From contig CAUYUJ010002113.1 in the NCBI GenBank assembly GCA_963575745.1, positions 707,501-747,500 on the forward strand: a stretch of DNA of 40,000 nt, in the 5' to 3' direction. Both the position numbers and the translations under genes were made by a program. Positions within the stretch are counted from its first letter, which is position 1. Each line of letters opens with the position of its first letter. Positions 9,961 to 19,075 of this stretch are shown here, in pieces. The DNA is from Prorocentrum cordatum. Taxonomy: Eukaryota; Sar; Dinophyceae; Prorocentrales; Prorocentraceae. The notes under the pieces were generated by a model. The model made no database searches. It was not told the DNA's origin and worked only from the letters and a program-made list of their open reading frames with translations.

Positions 9961-11845
9961 GATTCCATCGGGCTCCAGAATCCTCTGCAGTCCACAAAAA
10001 TCAGTAAGACATCCTTATGCATTATCTGAAATCCTTACGATATAATCGGAACCAATCCGGAGCAATAGGAATCAAAAAGGAAGCAGCAGGAATGAATGGG
10101 AATCAATCAGATCAGTGGGAACCAATAGGAATCATCAATAGTAGATTGGGTTCGTGAGGAATCAATCGGGCTCACTGGGAGTTATCAGAAACCAATAGGA
10201 ATCATTCGCAAACAATAGAAAACAAACTACACAACTCGAAATCGATATGACCCAATGGGAAACGATGGGGATCAATAGGAAGCAATAAGAATTACCACGA
10301 ACCAATAAGAACAAATCGGAATCAATGGGGACCTTTAGGGGTTAATGTGGACCACTAGGAACAAAGTCGGAATCACTCGGAAACAATAATGGCCACTATG
10401 AATTAATGAGGACGAACGGGAATCAATATGAATCATAGGAATCAATTGGGACCAAGCGGAATCACCAATAATCAATCGGATCCCGAAAATCAATACGGAT
10501 CAACAAGAAGCAATAGAAATCAATACGGACCGATGGGATGAACCGAGAGCAATATGAATCAATTGGGATCAAAAAACATAAAACAAAACCATAGAGAAAG
10601 ACCAATCATAATCTACACAAATCGATCGGATCCAACCAGGATCATTACGAAACGGTAGGAGCAACTAGAAAACAATAACAACTGGGGCGCACTCAGGATA
10701 CATCGATACGAGGCGTGAAAACGACCACAGCCACTGCTTTTCTTTTGTTGCCGCCTTCCAGCCCGCAGAAACAAAGCAGTGGTTGTGGTCATTTTCGTTG
10801 AGCTTGGCACCAGGGAAACGACCACAACCACTGCTTCTTTTTCGGCCGGCTGGAAGGCGGCGCAGACAAGAAGCAGTGGCTGTGGTCATTTCCCGTCCCG
10901 CAATCGAAATCGATCGAAACCAATGAGACTCAACAAACATCAATAATAACCAGTCGGAACAAGTCGGCACAACAATAAACAAACATAACCAAGCGGAACC
11001 AACAAGAACCAACCGGAATTACTATGAATCAGTGGACGCCAATCCGAACCAATGATATTCACTCAGACTAATGGAAATCGATGGCCCGGGGAAGCAAGCT
11101 GGAAAAAATAAGGGTCAATAGAGACCACTTGAATCATGAAGAACCAATCAAGAACAATGGTAGTCAATAGATCTTAGCCGGGACACATAAGAATCAGAAG
11201 AAAGTAGAAACAATCCATATAAGCTCGGAGTAATGAATGGGTATCATGGGGATCCGTAAAAATCCATAATTCTGAATTGGAACTTCTGGGGATCAATAAA
11301 AACCAATTTGGAATGAATTGGAACCGTTCGAAATCAATCAATCAAGAAGAATCATTCGGAATCCGTGGAATCAATCAAGTCCAAAGAGAAACCATCGGAA
11401 ATAAGAGGAACCAACAAAGATCGTTAGAATCCGTCGAAACGGAATCAATAGGAAATAACAAAAGTCAATAGGAATCACCCGCGACCGATAGGCATCAGTC
11501 AAAAACATAAGCAATCAATAAGGATAGGGGTCACAAGGATCGAAAGAACCAATCAAACTCCATAATAATCATTAAGAACCTATAGGACTCAAACGGAATC
11601 AAAAGAAATCGATGGGAATCACTGGGAATCAATGGGGATCAAGTGGGACCAGTAGGAACCAAAAAATAGGAATCAACAAAAACCAATAGGGCTCATAATT
11701 GTCAGTCGGTCTCCATAGGAAACAACTAAAATCAAAACCAATCCATCTGAACCCAAAGGAACCAAGAACAACCAAAACGAATCCATAAGAAACACTGAGA
11801 ATCAGAAACCTCAGGAGGAACCAAACGGAATCCATAAAGAAGAAT
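9898..11845. repeat. Degenerate decamer satellite (GGAATCAATA type), ~1.9 kb
   Basis: Units of 10-11 bp close to GGAATCAATA / GGAACCAATA run almost continuously, with heavy drift (GGGAATCAAT, GGACCAATAG, AACAATAGAA). The array is AT-rich compared with the rest of the window. It is interrupted once, at about 10,670-10,905, by the double-hairpin element. Forward reading frames are short. No gene is present. Confidence 0.9.
10717..10894. repeat. Two adjacent hairpins, each the inverted copy of the other
   Basis: Hairpin 1 (10,717-10,796) has arms GAAAACGACCACAGCCACTG and the complement ending GGTTGTGGTCATTTTC. Hairpin 2 (10,813-10,894) has the same arms (GGGAAACGACCAC ... GTGGTCATTTCCC). The loops are reverse complements of each other: GCCGCCTTCCAGCC in the first, GGCTGGAAGGCGGC in the second. 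The ~180-bp block can therefore fold as two hairpins or as one long palindrome. It sits inside the decamer satellite, which resumes on both sides. A head-to-head dimer of a small foldback element is the simplest reading. Confidence 0.88.
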
Positions 11846-11894
11846 CCATCAACGTCTGTAGCTGGGGCCTTGGGCAACTGTGGCCTTAAAAACA

Positions 11895-12465
11895 TATTTC
11901 ATATACAAGCGAAGATTCTTCATTGGCTCACATATTCGCACTGTTAAAGCATGTGTTCCCGACCGTGGTTTCCCTGTTCCTGCACAGCCTAAACCCAATT
12001 CGGGAGCCTATGTTCCAATTGTCTTTAACATTCGGAAGCATGAGCAACTTGCATCTTCAACTGGAAGCCTTCGCACAGACAACAAGAAAAACAACAACAG
12101 CAACAGCAACAAGTCTGAGGCCTCATGAATGCGCAGCAAATCTGCAAAATACTCCATGTGTAGCGGACCGGACTAAAATCCCGAGGCCTTGGGGACATGT
12201 GCATGTTTGTTTGTGTTTAGTTGTTTTTGTATGGTGCCTTGTCTCCCGCATTGGTTTCGAATGTGCAGGCACAGAGAAAACAAGTTCCCGTCTTTCAAGA
12301 ACAATTGCTTTCATTTTACAACGCAAGGTGTCCATTGATTCCTGTATAAGACTTGTAGAACAACTGCTCCCGATTGTGGTTTCAATGTGTCTGTACAGCC
12401 AACACCGAAGTCGGGAGCACACAGCTAAAAAAAAGTGAAAGCAATCAATGGACAACGTGTCTTTA
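11895..12465. repeat. Foldback repeat, two degenerate copies
   Basis: A segment at about 11,925-12,010 (TGTTCCCGACCGTGGTTTCC ... AATTCGGGAGC) recurs at about 12,330-12,420 (TGCTCCCGATTGTGGTTTCA ... AGTCGGGAGCA). Within copy 2, TGCTCCCGA and TCGGGAGCA form one inverted repeat, and GGTGTCCATTGATT (near 12,328) pairs with AATCAATGGACAAC (near 12,443), giving nested arms over ~140 bp. This resembles a small non-autonomous foldback element. Open frames of up to 170 codons cross both copies and are not considered genes. Confidence 0.65.
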
Positions 12466-13435
12466 TATGAAAATCTTTGCTGTCGACGGATGAGAACTGG
12501 TCGTCCTTGTGCCTCTACAGTCATAAGAAATGAAGGAAACAAGGGAAATAACTAACAAACAAGCAAAACACTCTTCCGAGGCCTCAATTTTTTTTGGGTC
12601 CGTGCAAAAAAAGTTGAAGGTTCTCAAACTGGCTTCCATTAATGGGAATTGCATATTGATTCCCATGTGTGGCGGATTTGCAAGCCGATTCCCCTTTTGG
12701 TGGGTTCACAGCGTGGTTCCTCTTATTCTCAACGCAGAGAGCAAGCAGAGTGAGAGAGAGAAAGAGTGAGAGGGGGTGACAGAAGAAAGAGGAAAGGAGA
12801 GAGAGAGAGAGGGGGAGATACAAAAACAAGAGTGGACATTTTCTATGTATACCGAAATTTCTTTGTAAGTCACCTCACCCGTTCTTTATTTGCTCTCGCC
12901 CTCGATTTACACGTTAGTGCGCCACCCAATTATTTATTGGGGTGCGCTGTGATTCGAATTTCGAGGCGGACCCGATGGCGTGGCGACAAGAACGCCATCT
13001 GGAGGCTTCGAAAAAACGTTGAACCAAAATCGCGTGCCCTCTTCGCTGGATCCTGCGCAAGCAACTGTCATAATGGCCTCCGCGTCGATTTTCATACCGT
13101 TTGGATCGTTCAACCGTGAACGATCACGCATTCCCGTTCAACACCGGCCGATTCCTGACCACTGGCCGCGTTCATTCCAAACGCCCGCGCCAATGTCGCC
13201 GCCGTGTCCACACGACGTAAAGCTACCGCTATGGAAGAACATTTGTTTCTTGGTGGTCGTTTTCTCCACTCCAGGATCTGTTCTTCAGGCCGTCTGGGTT
13301 GCGACGGCTTCTGAATGCCGACGTCACACCCAAGCCTCCGAAGATTGCAGAAGCTCCTAGAAGCCTGGCGGCTTCCAGCGGCTCCCAACAGCATACAAAC
13401 CAACAAATATATGAGACATCGTAAACGCTTAAGAA
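12466..13435. other. Unique DNA with a GA microsatellite and a small palindrome
   Basis: A purine tract rich in GAGAGAGA lies at 12,736-12,822. GATCGTTCA-ACCG-TGAACGATC (13,104-13,125) is a perfect 9-bp stem with a 4-base loop. Open frames on both strands across 12,980-13,130 have ordinary composition but no recognisable domain. Confidence 0.5.
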
Positions 13436-13718
13436 TTAGGTGTTGATCTCTGGCGGTGGAAGTTCTGCGGCTTAAGTTATGTGATGTGAGCGATGCTGTG
13501 GCAATTATGTGGTGTGAGCTATGCGGTGAAAGCTCTTCGGTGATGGTTATGTGGTGGTAACTGTGCGGTGTAAACTATGTAATGCGGGCGATGCAGTGGT
13601 AACTACAGGAAGTAATACATATGGTGCAGGACAGGTGTTATGAGCAATATGTTGGGAACACCGTTGTGGAAGTTATGCGAAGAGAAATTACCGGTGTAAG
13701 CTATATGGCGTGGGGCTC
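13436..13718 (+). repeat. Degenerate GGTGTAAGCTATGTGGTG-type array
   Basis: Units of roughly 20 bp based on GCGGTGTAAGCTATGT or GTGGTGTGAGCTATGC recur about a dozen times with strong drift. No coding signal is present. The array abuts family A copy 2. Confidence 0.65.
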
Positions 13719-13734
13719 ACGAGCGCCCACGATG

Positions 13735-14537
13735 CAGCATGGGCGGGCACGTTTTTTGCGAGGCTCCTGATTGGAAAACCTCTTGCGGGCCTAAAGGATG
13801 CCTTTCAAAAGTTTTGGGGACCTCTGGAGGTCTCCTGGGCGCCTCTCTGGGCCGTCTTGGGGGTCCTTTTGAAGCCAGTTTGGACCGTCTTGCGTCCCTC
13901 TTGGGTCGTGCTAAGGCCTCCTTCAGGAATTTGGACCCTGTACGGGCCTTTTTGGGGTCAGCTTGGGCTCTTCTGGGGACCTCCCATGGCCCTCGTGGGT
14001 CTCTCTCGGGAGCCCTTTGGGGGCCTCGTGAGTTTCTTTTGGGCCGTCTTGGGGCAGTCTTGGGGCCCTCTTCGGTTGCCTTGAAGCCCTCTTGGGCCGT
14101 CTTGGGGAGATCTCGGAGGCCTCTTGGGCCGTCGTGAACGCTGCTACGGCACAGACAGCGAGTATGCGGAAACTGCATGTTTTCCAACGGGAATGGGCAG
14201 CTGTCTGTGTGCCTCCTGGGGGCCCTCCGGAAGGACTCTTGAGGCGTTTTGGGGGCCTCTTGGGCTGTCTTGGGGGCCTCTTGGGCCGTTTTGAAGCCGT
14301 CTTGCGCTGTCTTGGGGCTCTCCTCTCCTGCGCCTCTTCGTCCACTTTTTTGATTTGTTTGGGTCAGCTGGGCAAGGCCTGGCAAGGCGCCCTGGGAGGC
14401 GCGGCAGGGCTGGAAAACCTCTTCCAAGGGCGTCCAGGGCGAACTCCAGATCCTGGGGAATCTGCTTTGGGAAGGGTTTTTCTCCCGCCCCCTAGCTTGT
14501 AAACGTCGAGGAATATGTATATAGGTGTATCTATATA
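13735..14537 (+). repeat. Dispersed repeat family A, copy 2
   Basis: It begins near GTTTTTTGCGAGGCTCC and runs through GGCCTCTTGGG / GCCGTCTTGGG minisatellite units with an imperfect 10/20-bp rhythm. A non-repetitive middle lies at about 14,130-14,200. It ends in GGGTTTTTCTCCCGCCCCC, AGCTTGTAAACG and an ATATGTATATAGG tail. The minus-strand frame is open for about 300 codons (14,619-13,717) and reads PKTAQEAPKTAQ-like repeats; this is a by-product of a stop-poor GC-rich repeat. It is the inverted partner of copy 1. Confidence 0.8.
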
Positions 14538-15632
14538 CTTGAGCAGGTCGAAATAATTTCCTCTTGATGCCCACATGACACATGCGAAGTGTCGTTGGCT
14601 TTAGCGGATGCGGACGCAACGATCACCCCACGCTCGCGTCGAGGTGGGGTGCGGCATATGTGCCAGGCCCGCTGTGGCGCTCAATCGCCCACATGTTATG
14701 GACGCTGCGGGAATTGGCCGGGGCAGCTGTGGCACTCGAGCAACGACATGTTATGGGAGGGGTTCGGAGAGGTGGCCAGGCCCGCTGTGGCGCTCGACCT
14801 CCCGTTTTGGGCACCGCGGTCGTTTTTCGTCCTCTTCCCTCCTCCCTCATCCACCTCTTCCGTCCTCCCTCCTCGTCCGTCTCCCTACTCGGTAGCCCCT
14901 CCCCCGTAGAATCATAGCTTGGGCTGCAGGTCCAAGGCTCCGTGGATCCATTTCCCCTTGGGCCCCTTGTGTTCATCACTATTATAAACATATTCCAACA
15001 AAAGAATTGGATCCACGAAACTTCCAAGCCAAAAAATTGGATCCAGAAGGCACGGCAATTGGATCCACGTGACTCTAGCACACACGTAATTGGATCCAAA
15101 TGGATCCATGCGTTCCCATGCAAAAAGGAAACAACTTTCGGCCTGGGGATGAAGAGTTTTGCGCCCCTTCTGCCCTTTCAGCACGCTGCGCGTGTTGGCG
15201 GGGGAGACGGGGGTCAAAACCCCACTGAAGAGTTTTGCACCCCTTCTGCCCTTCAGCACGCTGCACGCGTTGGCGGGGGAGACGGGGGTCAAAACCCCAC
15301 TTGAGCAGGCCGGGCAATTTTCCTTTTGAGGCCCACATGACACATGCGAAGTGTCGTTGACTTTAGCGGATGCGGACGCAGCGATCATATCTCGCTCGCG
15401 TCGAGGTGGGGTGCAGACATGTTGTGGGAGGCTGCGGGAGTTGGCCAGGCCCGCTGTGGCGCTCAAACACCCACATGTTATGGACGCTGCGGGAGTTGGC
15501 CGGGGCAACTGTGGCACTCGAATCATGAAGACACGGACATTGGATCCACGTGACTCTCGCACACACGTAATTGGATCCAAATGGATCCATGCGTTCCCAT
15601 GCAAGACGAAGACACTTTCGGCATGGGGATGT
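14538..15632. repeat. Nested duplicated block rich in GGATCC
   Basis: Segment A (CTTGAGCAGG ... CACATGACACATGCGAAGTG ... GGCACTCGA) occurs at 14,538-14,745 and again at 15,300-15,520, a 762-bp shift. Segment B (TTGGATCCACGTGACTCT ... CTTTCGGC-TGGGGATG) occurs at 15,057-15,150 and 15,538-15,632. Order is A, CT-rich spacer (14,815-14,900), GGATCC cluster, B, the 76-bp doublet, A, B. The layout suggests unequal exchange in a longer satellite. No gene is seen. Confidence 0.85.
15151..15301 (+). repeat. 76-bp tandem doublet
   Basis: GAAGAGTTTTGC starts at 15,151 and again at 15,227. Both copies run through CTGCCCTTTCAGCACGCTGC to GGGGTCAAAACCCCACT, with one single-base deletion and a few substitutions between them. 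GGGGTCAAAACCCC-like ends can pair within each unit. The doublet lies between segments B and A of the larger duplicated block. Confidence 0.9.
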
Positions 15633-15887
15633 ATATAGAGATAGAACAACTAACAACAACCGTATATCGATCGCAAATGCAGGGCTTACCATGTGTATGT
15701 ATACGTGTATGTGTACACAAACATACGCACGTCTACTCATACGGTCGTACACGCCAGATATTTCTCAGAGAAACCGTGAAGGTGTGGCGCGGCAAGATGT
15801 TCATTCATGTTGGCTTGAGAGCCTGTCATGGGGCCCTGAGGCGGCCGACGACGACGACAGACGATGGGCAAGAACAATCCTCATCGG

Positions 15888-16088
15888 ATCGTGAGCTCGG
15901 ATCGAATCGAACTGTGTCGGAACGGGCTGCATCGGCACGGAATCGAAATTGAATCAGATCGGCCACGCCAAGATGCACGACAACACCATGCAAACATCGG
16001 GCCGCATCGGGTCGCCCGAATATCGAACTCGAGTCAGGCCGAGCTGGTCGAAACCGATGTCGAATCAGATCGATCGGATCAAAGTGGG
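15888..16088 (+). repeat. Dispersed repeat family B, copy 1
   Basis: About 200 bp beginning GGATCGAATCGAACTGTG, with GGCCACGCCAAGATGC, CATCGGGCCGCATCGG and GATCGATCGGATC near the end. It aligns in the same orientation with 23,214-23,410. Both ends carry GATCGGATCGAA-like direct repeats. The 255 bp before it (15,633-15,887) is unique apart from a GTGTATGTATACGTGTATG run. Confidence 0.75.
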
Positions 16089-16443
16089 CCCTGATAAAAG
16101 ACGGACGACGGACGGCGATGATGACGGACGGCGACGACGGACGACCGACAGCGATGGCCGCGACGGACGAGGCACGGACGACGGACGGCCACGACGACCA
16201 CCGACAGCGCCTCTTCCGAACCCAACGTGCTCCTCTCTGAGGGTTGGGGGCAAGTGCAGTCATCGTGCTGCCCTTGGGCGCGCTGAAGAAGGAACGAAGG
16301 GGACTTTCTGGCCACGGCGAGCATCGGCCACGAATAGGTTCCACAACCCAGGTCTAGGGAACGGCCCGATAGCCATGGCCCCTTCTGAACCCAAAGCGGT
16401 CCTCATCTCAGCTATAGACCCTCTTTCTCATTATTACACTGTG
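16089..16443 (+). repeat. ACGGACG-rich tract and following unique DNA
   Basis: A GACGGACGACGGACGG-type tract lies at 16,095-16,212. Part of it (GACGGACGAGGCACGGACGA ... CGACCACCGACA) recurs at 16,617-16,690, on the other side of the MITE, so the MITE lies between two copies of a local duplication. The stretch 16,213-16,443 is unique, and so is 16,691-16,884. No gene is called in either. Confidence 0.6.
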
Positions 16444-16608
16444 CAATAGACTCTCAACCACAAGAAACCTTCCACAAGAAACCCAACCCTAAGACCCCAG
16501 GACGTCCATTTATCTTTGATGTGGTAACATGGCAAAAAACATCGAAACCCAAGAAACCAAGGGCACACTGGAGGCAAGCAGGGTGTTTCTTGGCATGGGT
16601 GTCCACTG
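16444..16608. mobile_element. Mariner-like MITE, copy 1 (degraded ends)
   Basis: A 165-bp segment starting CAATAGACTCTC and ending GTCCACTG followed by TA. It aligns throughout with 36,056-36,231, sharing CCTTCCACAAGAAACCCAAC, AGACCCCAGGAC and GGCAAGCAGGGTGTTTC-type stretches. The left end has drifted from CAGT to CAAT and its TA flank is lost, so this copy looks older. No coding capacity. Tc1/mariner relationship is inferred from the better preserved second copy. Confidence 0.65.
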
Positions 16609-16884
16609 TAGGGAAGCCGCCGACGACGACGACGGACGACGCACGACGGACGAGGCACGGACGACGGACGGCGATGACGACCACCGACAACGTGCTCCTG
16701 CCTTAGCTCAGCATCTTGGCCGTATACAACCGATCAGACCCATGTTGCGTAAACACACGAAACAAATGGCCCTAAACGTCCGCCGGTTGTCCAATGAACA
16801 ATGTGTGTACGACTGTTTCTGATGGCCCCCTGGCCCTCGGAGAGGCAGGGACACCACGGCTGTAGGCATGGCGAGGGAGGGCGC

Positions 16885-16974
16885 CTTGCCAACCACCTCT
16901 TTCGATGCCGCCTGCACCTTGTCGACGAGCTCGCCTGTGGCCTTGGCCGCCTCCGCGGCCGCGTCGATGCTGCC
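16885..16974 (-). CDS. Internal exon, Ala-rich coiled-coil helix (90 nt)
   Basis: Thirty codons read GSIDAAAEAAKATGELVDK and then VQAASKEVVGK, a heptad-like Ala/Lys/Glu helix without helix breakers in its middle. The acceptor is TTCAG|G and the donor AAG|GC, both phase 0, so it joins in frame to the exon at 20,722-20,772 (…KKEVQ then GSIDAAA…). Antisense frames over the same bases have low-quality Arg/Pro-rich translations, which supports the minus strand. Function by itself is not clear; it would extend a rod domain downstream of the EF-hand. The sequence after the donor stays open for some codons, so the exact end could shift. Confidence 0.7.
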
Positions 16975-17636
16975 CTGAAGCGCCAGGGCTGAGCTGTGCC
17001 AATCGGGAAGAGCCGCCCACGATCTATACCTCTCACGACCACCGCTCACGTCATTCTCCTCCTCCCCCTGCCCATCCTTCTCTCATTGGTGGATGCTCCC
17101 ACCCTGCCACCTAGCCAGCCGATAGCAAGCCAACCGAGGCCCTCCCGTTCTACATCTACAGAGGCAAAACACACAATCAACGCTTGTGCTCTCGATATTG
17201 CGCGTCCTGCCGCCCACGTCGCAGAAGGCGTGGCAGAAACGGGACGGGGGCGCACCTCCCGCGCGAGCGGGCGAAGCGTCTCTTCGCCCCGGCACCGCGC
17301 CCAGCCTCCGGGCGCATCGGACTCCCGCTTTGGCGCGGCACGCACTGCTCGCACGCAAGATCGTCGACGCGCGACGGGGCGTAAATGTCACTCTCGCCTC
17401 GGCGCCGCGCAGGTTTGGCTTGAAAGCGGCGCTCCCGCCTCGGACGCCTCTGTGCGGACTGATTCGGGGCTTCTCGGTGGCCTCGAGGCCCCTGCTCGGC
17501 AGGCACACGCGTCGCTCGTGGTTCGCGGGGGCGCTTCTTGGACTTGGAAGGAATGCTTCCAGGGAGATGTGAGGGATCCTGGGACGGCAGGGCGTCTTGC
17601 AACATCGCTACAGCGTCCTGGCCTTACTCTGATATC
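16975..17636. other. Intron-like DNA, GC-rich in 17,190-17,560
   Basis: This lies between two exons of the minus-strand gene. All six frames are open over long stretches of the GC-rich part because stop codons are rare there. Translations are Arg/Pro/Ala-rich with no domain. I see no exon with the splice pattern used by the gene. Confidence 0.5.
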
Positions 17637-18061
17637 CCTCCTCCTCCTCCTCCTCCTCCTCCTCTTCCTCCTCCTCCTCCTCCTCCTGCCCCTCCTCCTC
17701 CTGCCCCTCCCCCCTCCTCCTCCTCCTCCTCCTCCTCCTCCTCCTCCTCCTCCTCCTCCTCCTCCTCTCCTCCTCCTCCTCCTCCTCCTCCTCCTCCTCC
17801 TCCTCCTCCTCCTCCTCCTCCTCCTCCTCCTCCCCAGCCCTCTCCTCGCCCTGCTCCTTGCTCTCCTAATCTTCCCTCCCTTTCGTCCTCCCCGTCCCCT
17901 CCTATCCCGTCCGTCCTCCCTCCTTACACCCCATCCGTCCTCCCCTCCGGATCCTTCCTCCCCTCCGGCTCCCCGGCTCCTCTGGCTCCTCCGGCTCCTC
18001 CGGCTCCTCCAGCTCCTCCTCCTCCCTCCTCCTCCTCCTCGTCCTCCTCCTCCTCCTCCTC

Positions 18062-18099
<38 letters not shown>

Positions 18100-18305
18100 T
18101 CTCGTCCTCGTCCTCCTCCTCCTCCTCCTCCTCCTCCTCCTCCTCCTCCTCCTCTCCTCCTCCTCCTCCTCCTCCTCCTCCTCCTCCTCCTCCTCCTCCC
18201 CCTCCTCTGCCACCCCCCTCCTCTTCCTCCTCCTCCTCCTCCTCCTCCTCCTCCTCCTCCTACTTCACATCTTCTCCGCTTCTCCTCCTCCTTCTCCCCT
18301 CTCCC
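17637..18305. repeat. CTC/CCT trinucleotide array, ~0.67 kb
   Basis: Nearly pure TCC/CTC triplets occupy 17,637-17,835 and 18,010-18,300, with CTCGTC blocks at about 18,064-18,112. A more varied pyrimidine-rich middle lies at 17,836-18,010. Frames read poly-Pro, poly-Ser, poly-Leu, poly-Arg or poly-Glu. A 612-codon forward frame (16,996-18,834) and a 340-codon reverse frame run through it; they are repeat by-products. Long polypurine/polypyrimidine mirror sequence of this kind can form triplex DNA. Confidence 0.95.
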
Positions 18306-18444
18306 CTCGTTGAGCGCTTTGCTCACGAAGTTGGAGCGCCTAGGGTCCCGAAGAAAAGAAGCCTCGAGACTAAACCCCACACTCCAGCATTGGCATTCAG
18401 AAGCTCGCACACTGCGTCCAGGTCAGGAGTCGCAATTAACAAGC

Positions 18445-19075
18445 AGTCTCGGCCCGTTGGGGCCTGGTGGGTCAGACACTTCTTTGGGAGGCTACCAGAG
18501 CACTCTTGGGAAGTCACTCGGGGGCTCTTCGGAAGCATTTTGCGGGGATCTTGGGGGCCTCGGGGGAGCCTCGTGGATTCCTCTTGGGGAGCCTCACATG
18601 TGGGTCTCTTGGAAGCTCGTGGGGCCATCCTGGGGTCATCCTGGGGCGAAAGGGTCGAAATGTGTGTTCGGCTTGCCCTATGGGCTGTCTTGGGCCATCC
18701 TGGAGGCTCCTTGGGACGTCTTGGCGCCCTCGTCCTGGGTCCCTCGTGCAGGCCTCTTGGGCCATTTTAAAGCGATCGTTGTGGGCCGTCTCGAGCGGTC
18801 GGAAGCCCGTCAGGGTGGGGGTGCTCAAATCTAACACACAACATCCAAGGGCCATACCATATGTTGCCCTCTTAGGGCTCTTTTGGGGGTCGTCTTGGTG
18901 CCCTCTTGGGGCGTTTTAGAGCTCTCTTCGGCCTACTTGACGCCATCTTGGCCGTCTTCGAGCGCTCTTGAACCATCTCGGGGCCTTATTGGCCCGTCGT
19001 GGCGGCCTCTTGGGTCTTGAAAACCTATCCGGGCCCTCTTAGAGATCCCCCCGGGGGGGGTCAAAATGACCCCTC
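18445..19075 (+). repeat. Dispersed repeat family A, copy 3
   Basis: CTCTTGGG / CATCTTGG / GCCGTCTTGG units in the same orientation as copy 2. The non-repetitive middle is at about 18,780-18,870 (GAGCGGTCGGAAGCCC ... CTCAAATCTAACAC), matching the middle of copy 1 on the other strand. The right end keeps TTGAAAACCTATCCGGG. It lacks the TA-rich tail of copies 1 and 2. Frames across it are not genes. Confidence 0.7.

Noticed and set aside
12925-13131. Minus-strand frame with AEAIMTVACAGSSEEGTRFW
   Set aside because: Composition is protein-like but no family, start context or in-phase splice borders could be recognised.
13717-14619. 300-codon reverse frame, Pro/Lys/Gln-rich repeats
   Set aside because: It is the stop-poor strand of family A copy 2; copies 1 and 3 do not keep the frame.
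16996-18834. 612-codon forward frame with poly-Pro/Leu/Arg
   Set aside because: It crosses a GC-rich intron stretch, the CTC array and part of family A; no domain, and a real exon lies on the other strand just before it.
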